Of a stretch of DNA of 64,000 nucleotides, positions 9,660 through 18,443 are shown in pieces. The notes below the pieces were generated by a model. It saw only the letters and a program-made list of their open reading frames with translations. It did not search any database and was not told where the DNA came from. The stretch is from assembly GCA_947381965.1 (NCBI GenBank), contig CANCXX010000011.1, positions 34,327 through 98,326 of the forward strand. Reading direction: 5' to 3'. How positions within the stretch are numbered: the stretch's first letter is position 1; each line of letters opens with the position of its first letter. This DNA comes from an uncultured bacterium (GTDB taxonomy: Bacteria; Bacillota; Clostridia; Lachnospirales; Lachnospiraceae). A program made the translations under genes and the position numbers.

Positions 9660-10472
9660 CTATCCTTCCTTTTTTCTAAATATTGACGGCTGGATAATCT
9701 GAAACGGTGCATCATCCCTGTCTAGGGTTTCCGTTGTCCCGATAAAAAGATATCCTCCCGGCTCAAGAGTGTTGTACACCTTTTGAATCAGTTCCCGCTT
9801 AGTCTTCTCATCAAAATATATCATAACATTACGCAAAAATATAGTGTGCATTTTTTTCTTAAATGGAAATGGATCCATTAAATTAAACTGACGGAAAATC
9901 ACTTCTTTTTTCAGCTCGTCTTTTACTCTGTACTGACCACCTCCGATATCCGAAAAAAAGTGTTTTTTCCATTGTTCCGGCATTTTTGAAATTTTGTCCG
10001 CACTGTATATGCCTGCCATTGCCTGCCTTAATACCTTAGTAGATATATCTGTAGCCAGCACTCTGGTATCCCAATGACTCCGGTCCAGCCCAAAGAAATC
10101 CGCCAAAACCATGGCAATCATATAAGGCTCCTCTCCTGTGGAGGCAGCGCCGCACCAGATACGCACATCCTTTCTTCCGATTTCTTTCTTTTTAATCCAT
10201 GGAAGCACCACACCTTTAAAAAAGTCAAAATGCTCAAATTCCCTCATAAAATAAGTATGATTGGTAGTCAGCAGATTTACCAGCATTTTCCCGGAGGCGC
10301 CGTCCGGATCTTTTTCCACCTCATCCATAAAAGCGTTAAAACTTTTCCAGCCCTCTGATCTGACATACTTTTCCAGTCTTCCATTTACAATAACTTTCTT
10401 TTGACTTAAATCGATGCCATAATGCTGTTTCATATAAACTGATATTCTTTTAAATTCCTCGTCCGTTATCAA
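9660..10472 (-). CDS. cheR: CheR receptor methyltransferase
   Basis: SAM-dependent methyltransferase that methylates receptor glutamates. An N-terminal helical domain (YMKQHYGIDLSQKKVIVNGR) precedes the SAM-binding domain (RIWCGAASTGEEPYMIAM; IFLRNVMIYFD near the end). Length 270 residues is typical, with no extra TPR or PAS domains. It lies directly before cheB. Confidence 0.94.
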   Translation of the reverse strand: MITDEEFKRISVYMKQHYGIDLSQKKVIVNGRLEKYVRSEGWKSFNAFMDEVEKDPDGASGKMLVNLLTTNHTYFMREFEHFDFFKGVVLPWIKKKEIGRKDVRIWCGAASTGEEPYMIAMVLADFFGLDRSHWDTRVLATDISTKVLRQAMAGIYSADKISKMPEQWKKHFFSDIGGGQYRVKDELKKEVIFRQFNLMDPFPFKKKMHTIFLRNVMIYFDEKTKRELIQKVYNTLEPGGYLFIGTTETLDRDDAPFQIIQPSIFRKKEG

Positions 10473-10527
10473 AACCTGTCCCTCCGTCTAAATAGTCAAG
10501 CTTTTCGCCGGCATATAACAATTGCCG

Positions 10528-11589
10528 TTAGCATAACTGACGTGATATTTTACAACAAATATCAAAAATATCAGGATTAAATTTTATTCCTGCTTCCTCC
10601 TGCATTATTGCAAGAGCCTCTTTTCTGCTGCGCTCTTCCTTACCGGTCAGCATACAATACCGGTCCGCCAAAGAAACAATCTGGGCAGAAAGAGGAATTT
10701 CATTTCCTTTAAGTCCCTCCGGATAGCCGCTTCCATCCCAGTTTTCATGATGATGATGGGCCATATCCCCGGAAATTCTGATAAAATCATTCTGATCGCT
10801 GCTCCCTTTCAAATCGCTTAGCAGCTTCGCTCCTATGGAGGTATGGCTTTGCAGGGTTGCTTCTTCCTCCTTTGTCAGATTCCCATTCTTCTGTAAAATT
10901 TCCTTTGGAACCCCTATGTTTCCTATATCGCAAAGAGGCACCGCCAGCTCTATCGTATCAATATAAGTGTCTGAAATTTTTTCTTCAAACAGAGGGGAAA
11001 GCTGCATTCCCTGTGCAATGGTCCGGCAGTTTTCCTTAAGACGCTGTGTATATTTTCTGTCGTTAACGGAATTTTGTGCTGCAATATCTGCAAGTGCATA
11101 GAGAATGTTCTTTTTTTCCATCTCCATCTGCTTTAACTGCTCATTAACAGAAACCTGCAGCCGTCTGTTCATTTCCATCAGTTCATAAGTCATCTCATGG
11201 AGACGCAGCTGAACCCGCACGCGCACCTGTACTTCCTCCGGGATAAAAGGCTTGGTGATATAATCCTCGCCCCCCATGGAAAATCCCTCCACAATATCCT
11301 GGGAATCATCATTTGCCGAAATAAATATTACGGGAATATCTCTGGTTTTTTCATTTGATTTTAATGTCCTGCACAGCTCATATCCGTTCATGCCCGGCAT
11401 GGATATATCAGACAAAATCAGCTGGGGGGTGCAGTCCTTTAATTTCTCAAGGGCTTCTTCTCCGCTTTCCGCCTGAATGGGGTGATACCCCATTCCCTTA
11501 ATAATCTCCTCAAGAATGGCCCTGTTTACCTCCACATCATCCACAATGAGAACTGTATTTCTATCTATGCCTCTGTCATTGTAAATCAT
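10528..11589 (-). CDS. Response regulator with a degenerate HD-GYP domain
   Basis: A receiver domain (acceptor Asp61 in LILSDISMPGMNGYEL) is joined by a coiled coil (about residues 130-160) to an HD-GYP domain. HD-GYP proteins hydrolyse cyclic di-GMP using metals bound by an HD dyad and further His residues. The HHHENWDGSGYP motif is intact, but the dyad reads LCDIGNIGVP where active relatives have HDIGKIGIP: the metal-binding His is Cys and the next Lys is Asn. Activity may therefore be lost or changed, leaving a binding or regulatory role (inference). The second copy at 13116 keeps the normal motif. AGGAGG precedes the ATG. Confidence 0.9.
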   Translation of the reverse strand: MIYNDRGIDRNTVLIVDDVEVNRAILEEIIKGMGYHPIQAESGEEALEKLKDCTPQLILSDISMPGMNGYELCRTLKSNEKTRDIPVIFISANDDSQDIVEGFSMGGEDYITKPFIPEEVQVRVRVQLRLHEMTYELMEMNRRLQVSVNEQLKQMEMEKKNILYALADIAAQNSVNDRKYTQRLKENCRTIAQGMQLSPLFEEKISDTYIDTIELAVPLCDIGNIGVPKEILQKNGNLTKEEEATLQSHTSIGAKLLSDLKGSSDQNDFIRISGDMAHHHHENWDGSGYPEGLKGNEIPLSAQIVSLADRYCMLTGKEERSRKEALAIMQEEAGIKFNPDIFDICCKISRQLC

Positions 11590-11603
11590 CCTTATACCTC
11601 CTT

Positions 11604-13031
11604 TTACTGCAGGAAAGCTTTCAATTCTTCATAACCAGCGGATACCTTATCATAGTTTTCTTTCTGAACCGCCATTTTCAGCTTCAGAATGATGCGTCCC
11701 ACTTCACGGGGCGCCCCTTCTGCCAGCTGTCTGATTGTTTCCATAAACATCTCCGCTTTTTCCCAGTTTTCCATTTCCACACAAAGGATCAGCTTTGACA
11801 GATTTCTCTTAAGGGCTTCTTTATTTTCCGGTGTGCCGTAATTTTTGATGTTTTCCTGTTCTTCCCCGGCAAGAACGGACATAGATGCAGAGGTATAAGC
11901 CGCCATCTTTAACGCATCCGTCTGGGACGAGGCTGCTCCTTCTTCACAGCTTCCCACCCACACAGAGAAAGAAAATGCGCTTCCCGTTCCTTTTTCACTT
12001 TCCACACCAACTCTTCCGCCCATCAGCTCCACAAGCTGTTTGCAGATATTAAGTCCCAAACCTGTGCCCCCATATTTTCTCGAAATAGAAGCGTCCACCT
12101 GTGAAAAGCTTTCAAACAGTTTATCCTTATCTGCTTTGTCAATACCTATTCCTGAATCTATTACAATAAAAAACAGTTCTATCTGATCATTTACCTGGGC
12201 TGTCTTTAATACTTCAACAGTGACCTTGCCTGTGGCAGTAAATTTAAGCGCATTGGAGAGGAAATTATTAAGTATCTGTTCAATCCGCAATTCATCGCCT
12301 ATGACATATTCCGGCACCTGAGGAGATACCGTCATAAAAAATTCCAGCCCTTTTTCCGTAATTTTGCTGGCATGATTGGATTTCACATAATCCAGCATTT
12401 CCCTGGTGTTAAACTTCCTGGGCTCTAAAGTAAATTTTCCTGCTTCAAGTTTAGAGAAATCAAGTATGTTGTCAATAATTTTATTCATGTCCTCACAGCA
12501 GCGGGAAATCGTCCAGAGGGATTTGGATCTCTTTGGATCTTTTTCATCGCAAATCAATTCACGGACATTACCTAAAACGCCGTTTACAGGGGTTCTAAGT
12601 TCATGGGTTACATTTGCAACAAATTCCGTTTTTACTTTCTGCGCTTCTTTGGCTTCCTGCTTTGCCTGTATAATTTCTCTGTTCAGATATTCTTTTTCTA
12701 CCGTGTCATCCGCCATGCAGATATACTTTCCCGGATGGGTTTTACTTTCTATAATCCTTGCTTTCACTGGAAAACAGGTAAAATTCTTTCGGTATGCCAC
12801 AAGGTTCTGCAATTCATAACCAATTGGACAGTCTGTTTCAAATCCATCCTCTCCTGTCCTGAATTCATTAGGAAAAATATCACTGATATTGTTTCCATAA
12901 ATGTCTTCATCATATTCCAGTCCTTTTCGGGCTGCCTCATTTGCATAGGATATTTCTCCCATCTCATCAAATATGAGAATCATTTCCAACGCGTCATCTA
13001 CAGGAAATATACTGCTTTCGCCTGGTTCCAT
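11604..13031 (-). CDS. Soluble PAS-domain sensor histidine kinase
   Basis: A 475-residue kinase with no membrane segment. A PAS domain (residues 12-110) is followed by a short coiled coil, HisKA with phospho-His143 in VTHELRTPVNG, and the ATPase domain (NNFLSNALKFT, DSGIGID, GGTGLGLNICKQLVELMGG). The last 70 residues form a separate helical segment of unknown role. There is no receiver domain, so it probably passes phosphate to the neighbouring receiver-HD-GYP proteins, perhaps through the Hpt protein at the head of the operon (inference). The input signal would be cytoplasmic. A GAGGAGG site supports the start. Confidence 0.92.
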   Translation of the reverse strand: MEPGESSIFPVDDALEMILIFDEMGEISYANEAARKGLEYDEDIYGNNISDIFPNEFRTGEDGFETDCPIGYELQNLVAYRKNFTCFPVKARIIESKTHPGKYICMADDTVEKEYLNREIIQAKQEAKEAQKVKTEFVANVTHELRTPVNGVLGNVRELICDEKDPKRSKSLWTISRCCEDMNKIIDNILDFSKLEAGKFTLEPRKFNTREMLDYVKSNHASKITEKGLEFFMTVSPQVPEYVIGDELRIEQILNNFLSNALKFTATGKVTVEVLKTAQVNDQIELFFIVIDSGIGIDKADKDKLFESFSQVDASISRKYGGTGLGLNICKQLVELMGGRVGVESEKGTGSAFSFSVWVGSCEEGAASSQTDALKMAAYTSASMSVLAGEEQENIKNYGTPENKEALKRNLSKLILCVEMENWEKAEMFMETIRQLAEGAPREVGRIILKLKMAVQKENYDKVSAGYEELKAFLQ

Positions 13032-13115
13032 AAAAATTCCTCCTCTAAACTAAAACCGCAAGAAAGGCAGCAAATCATTACTCCCCTTTTGCTGCCTGCT
13101 TACCAATTACTGATA

Positions 13116-14198
13116 TTACGAAAATTTAAACAACTTAACTACTTCCACAATATTAAAGAAATCGTCTTTGGCAAGTTTAAAACACTCCATTACGTCCGGT
13201 GAAAACTGCCCGCACTCACCATTCATAATCATATCATATGCAGTGTCATTCGCATATGGCTCTTTATACACCCTATGGCTTACCAACGCATCATATACAT
13301 CTGCTACGGCAACAATCTGGGCGCTTAACGGGATCTCGTCCCCTGCAAGATGATCCGGATATCCGTTGCCGTCCCATCTTTCATGGTGATGACGACATAT
13401 CTCATAACAATATCTGTAAAAATCGCCTTCCTCACCATTTTTAAATTTTTCCAGCATCTCGCACCCAATTGTCGTATGCGTTTTCATTACTTCAAATTCT
13501 TCTGCTGTCAGCCTTCCTGGTTTTAGCAAAATAGAATCAGGAATACCAATTTTCCCAATATCATGCACTGCCGACGCCCTGGCAATTTCATCCACCTTTT
13601 CAGGTGTTAGTCCATATTTGGGGAAATACCGTGAAAGATAATTAAGCATAATTCTTGTAAAGTATTTAATTCTTCTTACATGCTCTCCTGTCTCAAGACT
13701 TCGGAATTCTACCACCGAGCTTAAGGCGTCAATCATAAATTCGTTGTTTTCACGGATTTTCTTTTCCTGCTCCCTGATGGCTTTCTCCTGCTCCTTAAGC
13801 CGCTCTTCCATATAATGTTTATTCTGATACAACTCAATAATATTCTTCCCCCGGCGGCTTACAATATGGGGATAAAAAGGCTTGTGCATCACATCCGCCA
13901 CGCCAAAAGAATACGCCTGGTCATCACTGTCCTCAATTGTTTCCCCTGTAATCAGTATTACAGGAATTTTTCCCTGCAGTTCATGTCTTTTCATATACCG
14001 CAGAACACCAAAGCCATTAAGTACAGGCATCACAACGTCCATCAAAATAAGTACAATGTTCGGGCTGCTCTCAATCAGGGCAATTGCTTCTTCCCCATTG
14101 GCAGCTTCGAGAATGTCATATTCTCTCTCAAACACACCTTTAAGTACTCCACGGTTTATCTCTTCATCATCAACAATCAATATCTGCTGCCTGCTCAT
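13116..14198 (-). CDS. Response regulator with an intact HD-GYP phosphodiesterase domain
   Basis: A receiver (acceptor Asp54 in ILMDVVMPVLNG) is followed by a charged coiled coil (about residues 125-155) and a complete HD-GYP domain: VHDIGKIGIPDSIL, HTTIGCEML, CRHHHERWDGNGYP and VAVADVYDALVS. It is predicted to degrade cyclic di-GMP to pGpG or GMP when phosphorylated. It lies second in the operon, after the Hpt gene and before the PAS kinase, and pairs with the degenerate paralogue at 10528. GGAG lies just before the ATG. Confidence 0.93.
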   Translation of the reverse strand: MSRQQILIVDDEEINRGVLKGVFEREYDILEAANGEEAIALIESSPNIVLILMDVVMPVLNGFGVLRYMKRHELQGKIPVILITGETIEDSDDQAYSFGVADVMHKPFYPHIVSRRGKNIIELYQNKHYMEERLKEQEKAIREQEKKIRENNEFMIDALSSVVEFRSLETGEHVRRIKYFTRIMLNYLSRYFPKYGLTPEKVDEIARASAVHDIGKIGIPDSILLKPGRLTAEEFEVMKTHTTIGCEMLEKFKNGEEGDFYRYCYEICRHHHERWDGNGYPDHLAGDEIPLSAQIVAVADVYDALVSHRVYKEPYANDTAYDMIMNGECGQFSPDVMECFKLAKDDFFNIVEVVKLFKFS

Positions 14199-14289
14199 GA
14201 CATCTCCTCACCATTTTCATTTAGTCTTAATAATTAATCTTATAATCTAACTTACCATTTTACGATAAAATTGTCAATTAATTTTAAGA

Positions 14290-14667
14290 TTATTGCCTGT
14301 TGGCCTCCAGTATTTTCTTAAAACGGAAATAAGCCTCTCCCAACTGCTCTGTCAGCTCATTCAGCTTGTTGACATCCACCTCATCCCCTGTCTTTTTATG
14401 TCTTAAAAGATCGGATATTTCTGCTGCAAGCGCACAGACAGGATCGATTCCAAGATTAGCAGCAACCCCTTTTAATGTGTGGGCGCTGTTAAAAGTTTCC
14501 TCATAATCCCCTTTACTTAAATTTTCCTTTAATTTATCGTAATTATTGTCATCCAGAAATTTCATAATGAATTTCATATACATCTTTTCATTTCCCATAA
14601 AACGTTTCACAGTTGTTTCCACATCTGCCCCGTTTTCTTCCATCTCTTTTCTGAATTTTTCGTCCAT
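14290..14667 (-). CDS. Hpt histidine phosphotransfer protein
   Basis: A 125-residue protein made of one Hpt four-helix domain, with phospho-His63 in AHTLKGVAANLG. It relays phosphate between a kinase and response regulators. It is the first gene of the chemosensory/HD-GYP operon and lies downstream of a good promoter. Likely partners are the PAS kinase at 11604 and the receiver domains of the HD-GYP proteins (inference from position). Confidence 0.92.
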   Translation of the reverse strand: MDEKFRKEMEENGADVETTVKRFMGNEKMYMKFIMKFLDDNNYDKLKENLSKGDYEETFNSAHTLKGVAANLGIDPVCALAAEISDLLRHKKTGDEVDVNKLNELTEQLGEAYFRFKKILEANRQ

Positions 14668-14752
14668 ATTTTATATCCTTTCTCTCTACAATATTACTGA
14701 TGAATCATAGCCAGTAACATCTATGCCTGTTACTTCAAATACGACATTATTT

Positions 14753-14781
14753 ATTATAATGGAAATCCCACATTTTGTCCA
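14753..14781 (-). promoter_or_regulatory. Promoter of the chemosensory/HD-GYP operon
   Basis: On the minus strand TGGACA (14776-14781) and TATAAT (14753-14758) are 17 bp apart, about 86 bp before the Hpt start codon. All ten genes down to the receptor lie on one strand with gaps under 95 bp, so this may drive the whole set. Confidence 0.7.
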
Positions 14782-14886
14782 CAGCAACAGTCCTGTTTTT
14801 AAGAAAACCCTATGCCTTTGACAAACTCTCATACTTTTTCACAAAAGTCATATGCCTTGCCAAATTGTATAGGGTTTTAAGGTATA

Positions 14887-16524
14887 CTACAGCCACCTGG
14901 AAAGCCGCTCTTTAGCCCTCTCTTCTCCAAGCACATGGGTTACATCCCAGATATCCGGTGCATTGGAACGTCCTGTAAGCGCCACGCGGAGCATGTTCGT
15001 AATATGGACAATGCTGCCCTTATATGCAGCAGGATTTTTCTTGTAATCTTTTGGCTTAACTGCAAATCCAAACTCTTCTGTCAGTTCCTTGACCTTTCCA
15101 AACCATACGGCGGAGTCGTCGTTATAATCAATTCTTTCAAGATATTGCCGGAAAAAGCTGCCAATCATCTCTTTATCACATTCTTCAGGCATTGTATCTA
15201 CAATTTCAAATTTTTCGTCAAAATAAAAACTCATAAATTGGCCGGCCTGTTTCCAGGTTTCAATGTCCCGTCTCGGTTTATCTCCTCCACGGCCCACATT
15301 AAGCGCAGCAATTGTACGGTCTTTATATTTGCCAAGAAGTCCGGCATAAGCTTCATCGTACTTCATGCACCAGCCATACCACTTCTCATAAACTTCTTCT
15401 GCAGTCATCCGGCTGACAACGTTTTTGGAAACGTCTCTTAGCTTGTCAAGATCAACAAGCGCCCCGGAGGTTGACATTTTTTCAAGTGAGTAGGGAAATG
15501 TCCTGTAGTCGCTGGCCGGATTGGCAATTCTCCACTCTTCATAATTAGAGTTAAGAATTGTCAGGAGAAATTCCCATACGGCATCCTGTGGAATTCCTTC
15601 CTCCTGATAGTAGGAAAGCGCCAGCTCCGGGTCCTTTCTCTTGGAAAGTTTCCTCTTGCTGCTGCCTTCAATTTTCATTAAAGTAGCCGTATGGCAGTAA
15701 ATCGGGTGTTCCCATCCAAATTCCCTGAACAGTTCAATATGAATCGGCAAAGATGGTATCCACTCTTCTCCCCGGATGACATGGGTGGAACGCATCAGGT
15801 GGTCATCAACTACATGGGCAAAATGGTAGGTTGGTATCCCATCACTTTTCAGAATAATAAAATCATGGAAATTTCTTGGCATTTCCAGTCTGCCCCTGAT
15901 AGCATCGTCAACGGTTATATAGTCAGAATTTAAACAACCTTTATATCTCAGCACCCATTTGTGTCCCTTTTCTATCTTTTCTTTAATCTCACTGAGGGTA
16001 AGCTTTCTATTCTTCTCTGCATATCTTCCATAAATTCCAATATCTTCTTTTTTTTCATTCTGCTCCTCACGAATAGCGCTGACCTCTTCTTCCGACAAGA
16101 AACATGGGTATGCCTTTCCCTGCCTGACCAGCCACTTGGCAAAGGTCTGGTAAATATTTTTTCTCTGCCGCTGTCTGTAGGGCCCATATTCCCCATTATC
16201 TCCCTCTGCAGTGGCACCTTCGTCAAAATTTACACCAAAATATGTCATTGCATTAATTATGGTAGAAACAGCGCCGGGAACTTCTCTTTTATCATCCGTA
16301 TCCTCTATACGCAGATAAAAAATACCGTCTGTCTGGTGCGCAAGCCGTTCTCCAATTATTGCATTATAAAGATTTCCCAAATGAACAAATCCTGTTGGAC
16401 TGGGTCCTATCCGCGTAACATTTGCTCCCTGCGCCATCCTTCGATCGGGAAATCTTTGTTCCAACTCTTCTCTGGTAGTAACTATATTTGGAAATAGTAA
16501 ATCAGCTAATTCATCAAACCCCAT
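14887..16524 (-). CDS. gltX: Glutamyl-tRNA synthetase
   Basis: Charges tRNA-Glu (possibly also tRNA-Gln) with glutamate. Class I motifs are clear: the HIGH equivalent HLGN within PSPTGFVHLGNLYNA, FYLRIEDTD, and the KMSKS equivalent KLSKR. The product is 545 residues, longer than the usual 480-490, with the extra length in the C-terminal anticodon-binding half. Start: ATG at 16524, six bases after GGAGG; a TTG at 16542 lies upstream of that ribosome site and is rejected. It stands alone between the chemosensory operon and the ABC exporter. No T-box leader fits in the 74-bp upstream gap. Confidence 0.95.
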   Translation of the reverse strand: MGFDELADLLFPNIVTTREELEQRFPDRRMAQGANVTRIGPSPTGFVHLGNLYNAIIGERLAHQTDGIFYLRIEDTDDKREVPGAVSTIINAMTYFGVNFDEGATAEGDNGEYGPYRQRQRKNIYQTFAKWLVRQGKAYPCFLSEEEVSAIREEQNEKKEDIGIYGRYAEKNRKLTLSEIKEKIEKGHKWVLRYKGCLNSDYITVDDAIRGRLEMPRNFHDFIILKSDGIPTYHFAHVVDDHLMRSTHVIRGEEWIPSLPIHIELFREFGWEHPIYCHTATLMKIEGSSKRKLSKRKDPELALSYYQEEGIPQDAVWEFLLTILNSNYEEWRIANPASDYRTFPYSLEKMSTSGALVDLDKLRDVSKNVVSRMTAEEVYEKWYGWCMKYDEAYAGLLGKYKDRTIAALNVGRGGDKPRRDIETWKQAGQFMSFYFDEKFEIVDTMPEECDKEMIGSFFRQYLERIDYNDDSAVWFGKVKELTEEFGFAVKPKDYKKNPAAYKGSIVHITNMLRVALTGRSNAPDIWDVTHVLGEERAKERLSRWL

Positions 16525-16616
16525 AATCATCCTCCAAAACAATTTTGATTAAAAGTGTATCACATAAATTATAATCCGGCAAGAGAAATGCTTTACAGTA
16601 TATTGCGCTTTCCTCA

Positions 16617-18443
16617 TCATCCCAAATCTCCAAAACAAGAGCCCGTCTGCATTCTGAACATTTGCGCATAACGACCGTCCAGTTCCATTAATTCCTCATG
16701 GGTTCCCAGTTCCGCAATCTCCCCCTCTTCAAGAAAAATAATCAAATCGGAATCCCGGATAGTTGACAGACGATGGGCGATAATAACAGAAGTGCGGTCT
16801 GCACAAATTTTCAGCATGGCATGCCTGATTTTTTGTTCTGTAACAGTATCAACTGAACTGGTAGCCTCATCCAGAATCAATATGGGTGCATTGGCAAGTA
16901 CTGCCCTTGCAATCGTAATAAGCTGTCTCTCCCCTTGCGACAGCTCCAGCCCTCCCTGTGTCAAAACTGTGTCATACCCTTCAGGAAGCCGGCTGATAAA
17001 CCCATCCGCGCCTGCTGCCTTTGCCGCCTGGCGGACCTGCTCTATTTCTGCCTCCGGGTGTCCATAACAGATATTATCCCTGACTGATGCGGCAAAAAGC
17101 GCCGTATCCTGCAAAACGACCCCAAATGCCGCCCTCAGATCCTCCATCCGGTAATCCCGCAGGTCATAGCCGTCCAGCAGAATACTTCCCTCCATAACAT
17201 CATAAAACCTGGTAAGCAGGTTAATAATTGTAGTCTTTCCCGAACCTGTGGCCCCTACAATAGCAGCCTGGGTTCCGGCAGGTATTTTTACTGAAATATC
17301 TTTCAGCACCAGCTGATCCGGCAGGTAACCAAACTTTACATGGCAAAATTCAATTTTCCCCCGCGGCTGCGTAAGAGGGATGGCATTTTCCTTATCTTCC
17401 GGTTCCCTCTGTTCGTCCAGAATCTCAAACACTCGCTCCGCTCCGGCAACTGCTGTCTGAAAATTATTGTAAATATTGGCAACCTCCACAAAAGGGCGGG
17501 TAAACTGGCGCACATACAGCAAAAAACTGGTAATCAGTCCTATATCGGATATTCTACCATCCACATATAAAATTCCACTGAAAACCGCAACGGCTACATA
17601 ACACATATTATTTATCACATTCATAAGCGGCATCAGATACCCAGACCAGATTAATGCCCTGACAGATACCCCCCAGAGAGTGTCATTTTTTTTCTCAAAC
17701 TCCCGCTCCATTTCTTCTTCACGGCTAAAGGTCTTTACAACAGACAAACCAGAAATACTCTCCTCTATCTGTCCGTTTAGCGCTCCAAGGCTTTTCTGCT
17801 GCTGCGAAAAAAGCTTTTTTGTATGCTTCGTTACCGCCTTTGTCAAAAGAAATAGGAACCCGACGCCAGCCATTGCAACCAGCGTCAAAAGAGGGCTTAA
17901 TGTTACCATCATTATAAAGATACCAAAAATTGTAAAGCTGTGGGTCAAAAGCAGCGTCAGTGAATTGGAAATTGTAGTACTGATATTATCCACATCATTA
18001 GTCAGACGGCTCATCAGCTCCCCATGTCTGTGCCTGTCAAAAAAAGAAAGAGGCAGCTCTTTGACTTTGTTAAAAAGCGTTCTTCGGATATAATCAATAA
18101 CACGCTGGCCAATGGATGCCATAAAAAAAGCCTGCAGAAATTTTATCAGCCAGTCACAGATATACAATCCCATCAGACAAAGCAATGTCCATAAAATCCC
18201 CTTTCCATCACTGATTGCTGTCACGGCCCTTCCCACCACATAAGGTGACAGTATGGACGAAAGGGAGGCAAACGCAGACAAAAGAAGTATCCATCCCAGC
18301 CCCCTTCTTTGTCCCCTGGTCAGCTGGAAAAGACGTCCCAAGGTTCCCTTCATGTTTTTAGGCTTTACCACAACGCTTCCTCTTCCGGGACGGGATATGC
18401 CAGTTAAGTTTGCCGGCGGCACACTTCCGTTTTTTTCAGCCAT
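16617..18443 (-). CDS. ABC exporter subunit (membrane-ATPase half-transporter), consensus Walker B
   Basis: A 608-residue fused transmembrane/ATPase half-transporter of the multidrug/lipid exporter type. About six membrane helices lie in residues 50-340. The ATPase has Walker A GATGSGKTT and Walker B ILILDEATSSVD with the catalytic Glu. The signature motif is LSQGE instead of LSGGQ. It overlaps its partner gene by eight bases. The partner has a normal signature and an altered Walker B, so in the heterodimer both changes fall in the same composite nucleotide site, as in BmrCD/TM287-288-type exporters. Substrate unknown. Confidence 0.93.
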   Translation of the reverse strand: MAEKNGSVPPANLTGISRPGRGSVVVKPKNMKGTLGRLFQLTRGQRRGLGWILLLSAFASLSSILSPYVVGRAVTAISDGKGILWTLLCLMGLYICDWLIKFLQAFFMASIGQRVIDYIRRTLFNKVKELPLSFFDRHRHGELMSRLTNDVDNISTTISNSLTLLLTHSFTIFGIFIMMVTLSPLLTLVAMAGVGFLFLLTKAVTKHTKKLFSQQQKSLGALNGQIEESISGLSVVKTFSREEEMEREFEKKNDTLWGVSVRALIWSGYLMPLMNVINNMCYVAVAVFSGILYVDGRISDIGLITSFLLYVRQFTRPFVEVANIYNNFQTAVAGAERVFEILDEQREPEDKENAIPLTQPRGKIEFCHVKFGYLPDQLVLKDISVKIPAGTQAAIVGATGSGKTTIINLLTRFYDVMEGSILLDGYDLRDYRMEDLRAAFGVVLQDTALFAASVRDNICYGHPEAEIEQVRQAAKAAGADGFISRLPEGYDTVLTQGGLELSQGERQLITIARAVLANAPILILDEATSSVDTVTEQKIRHAMLKICADRTSVIIAHRLSTIRDSDLIIFLEEGEIAELGTHEELMELDGRYAQMFRMQTGSCFGDLG

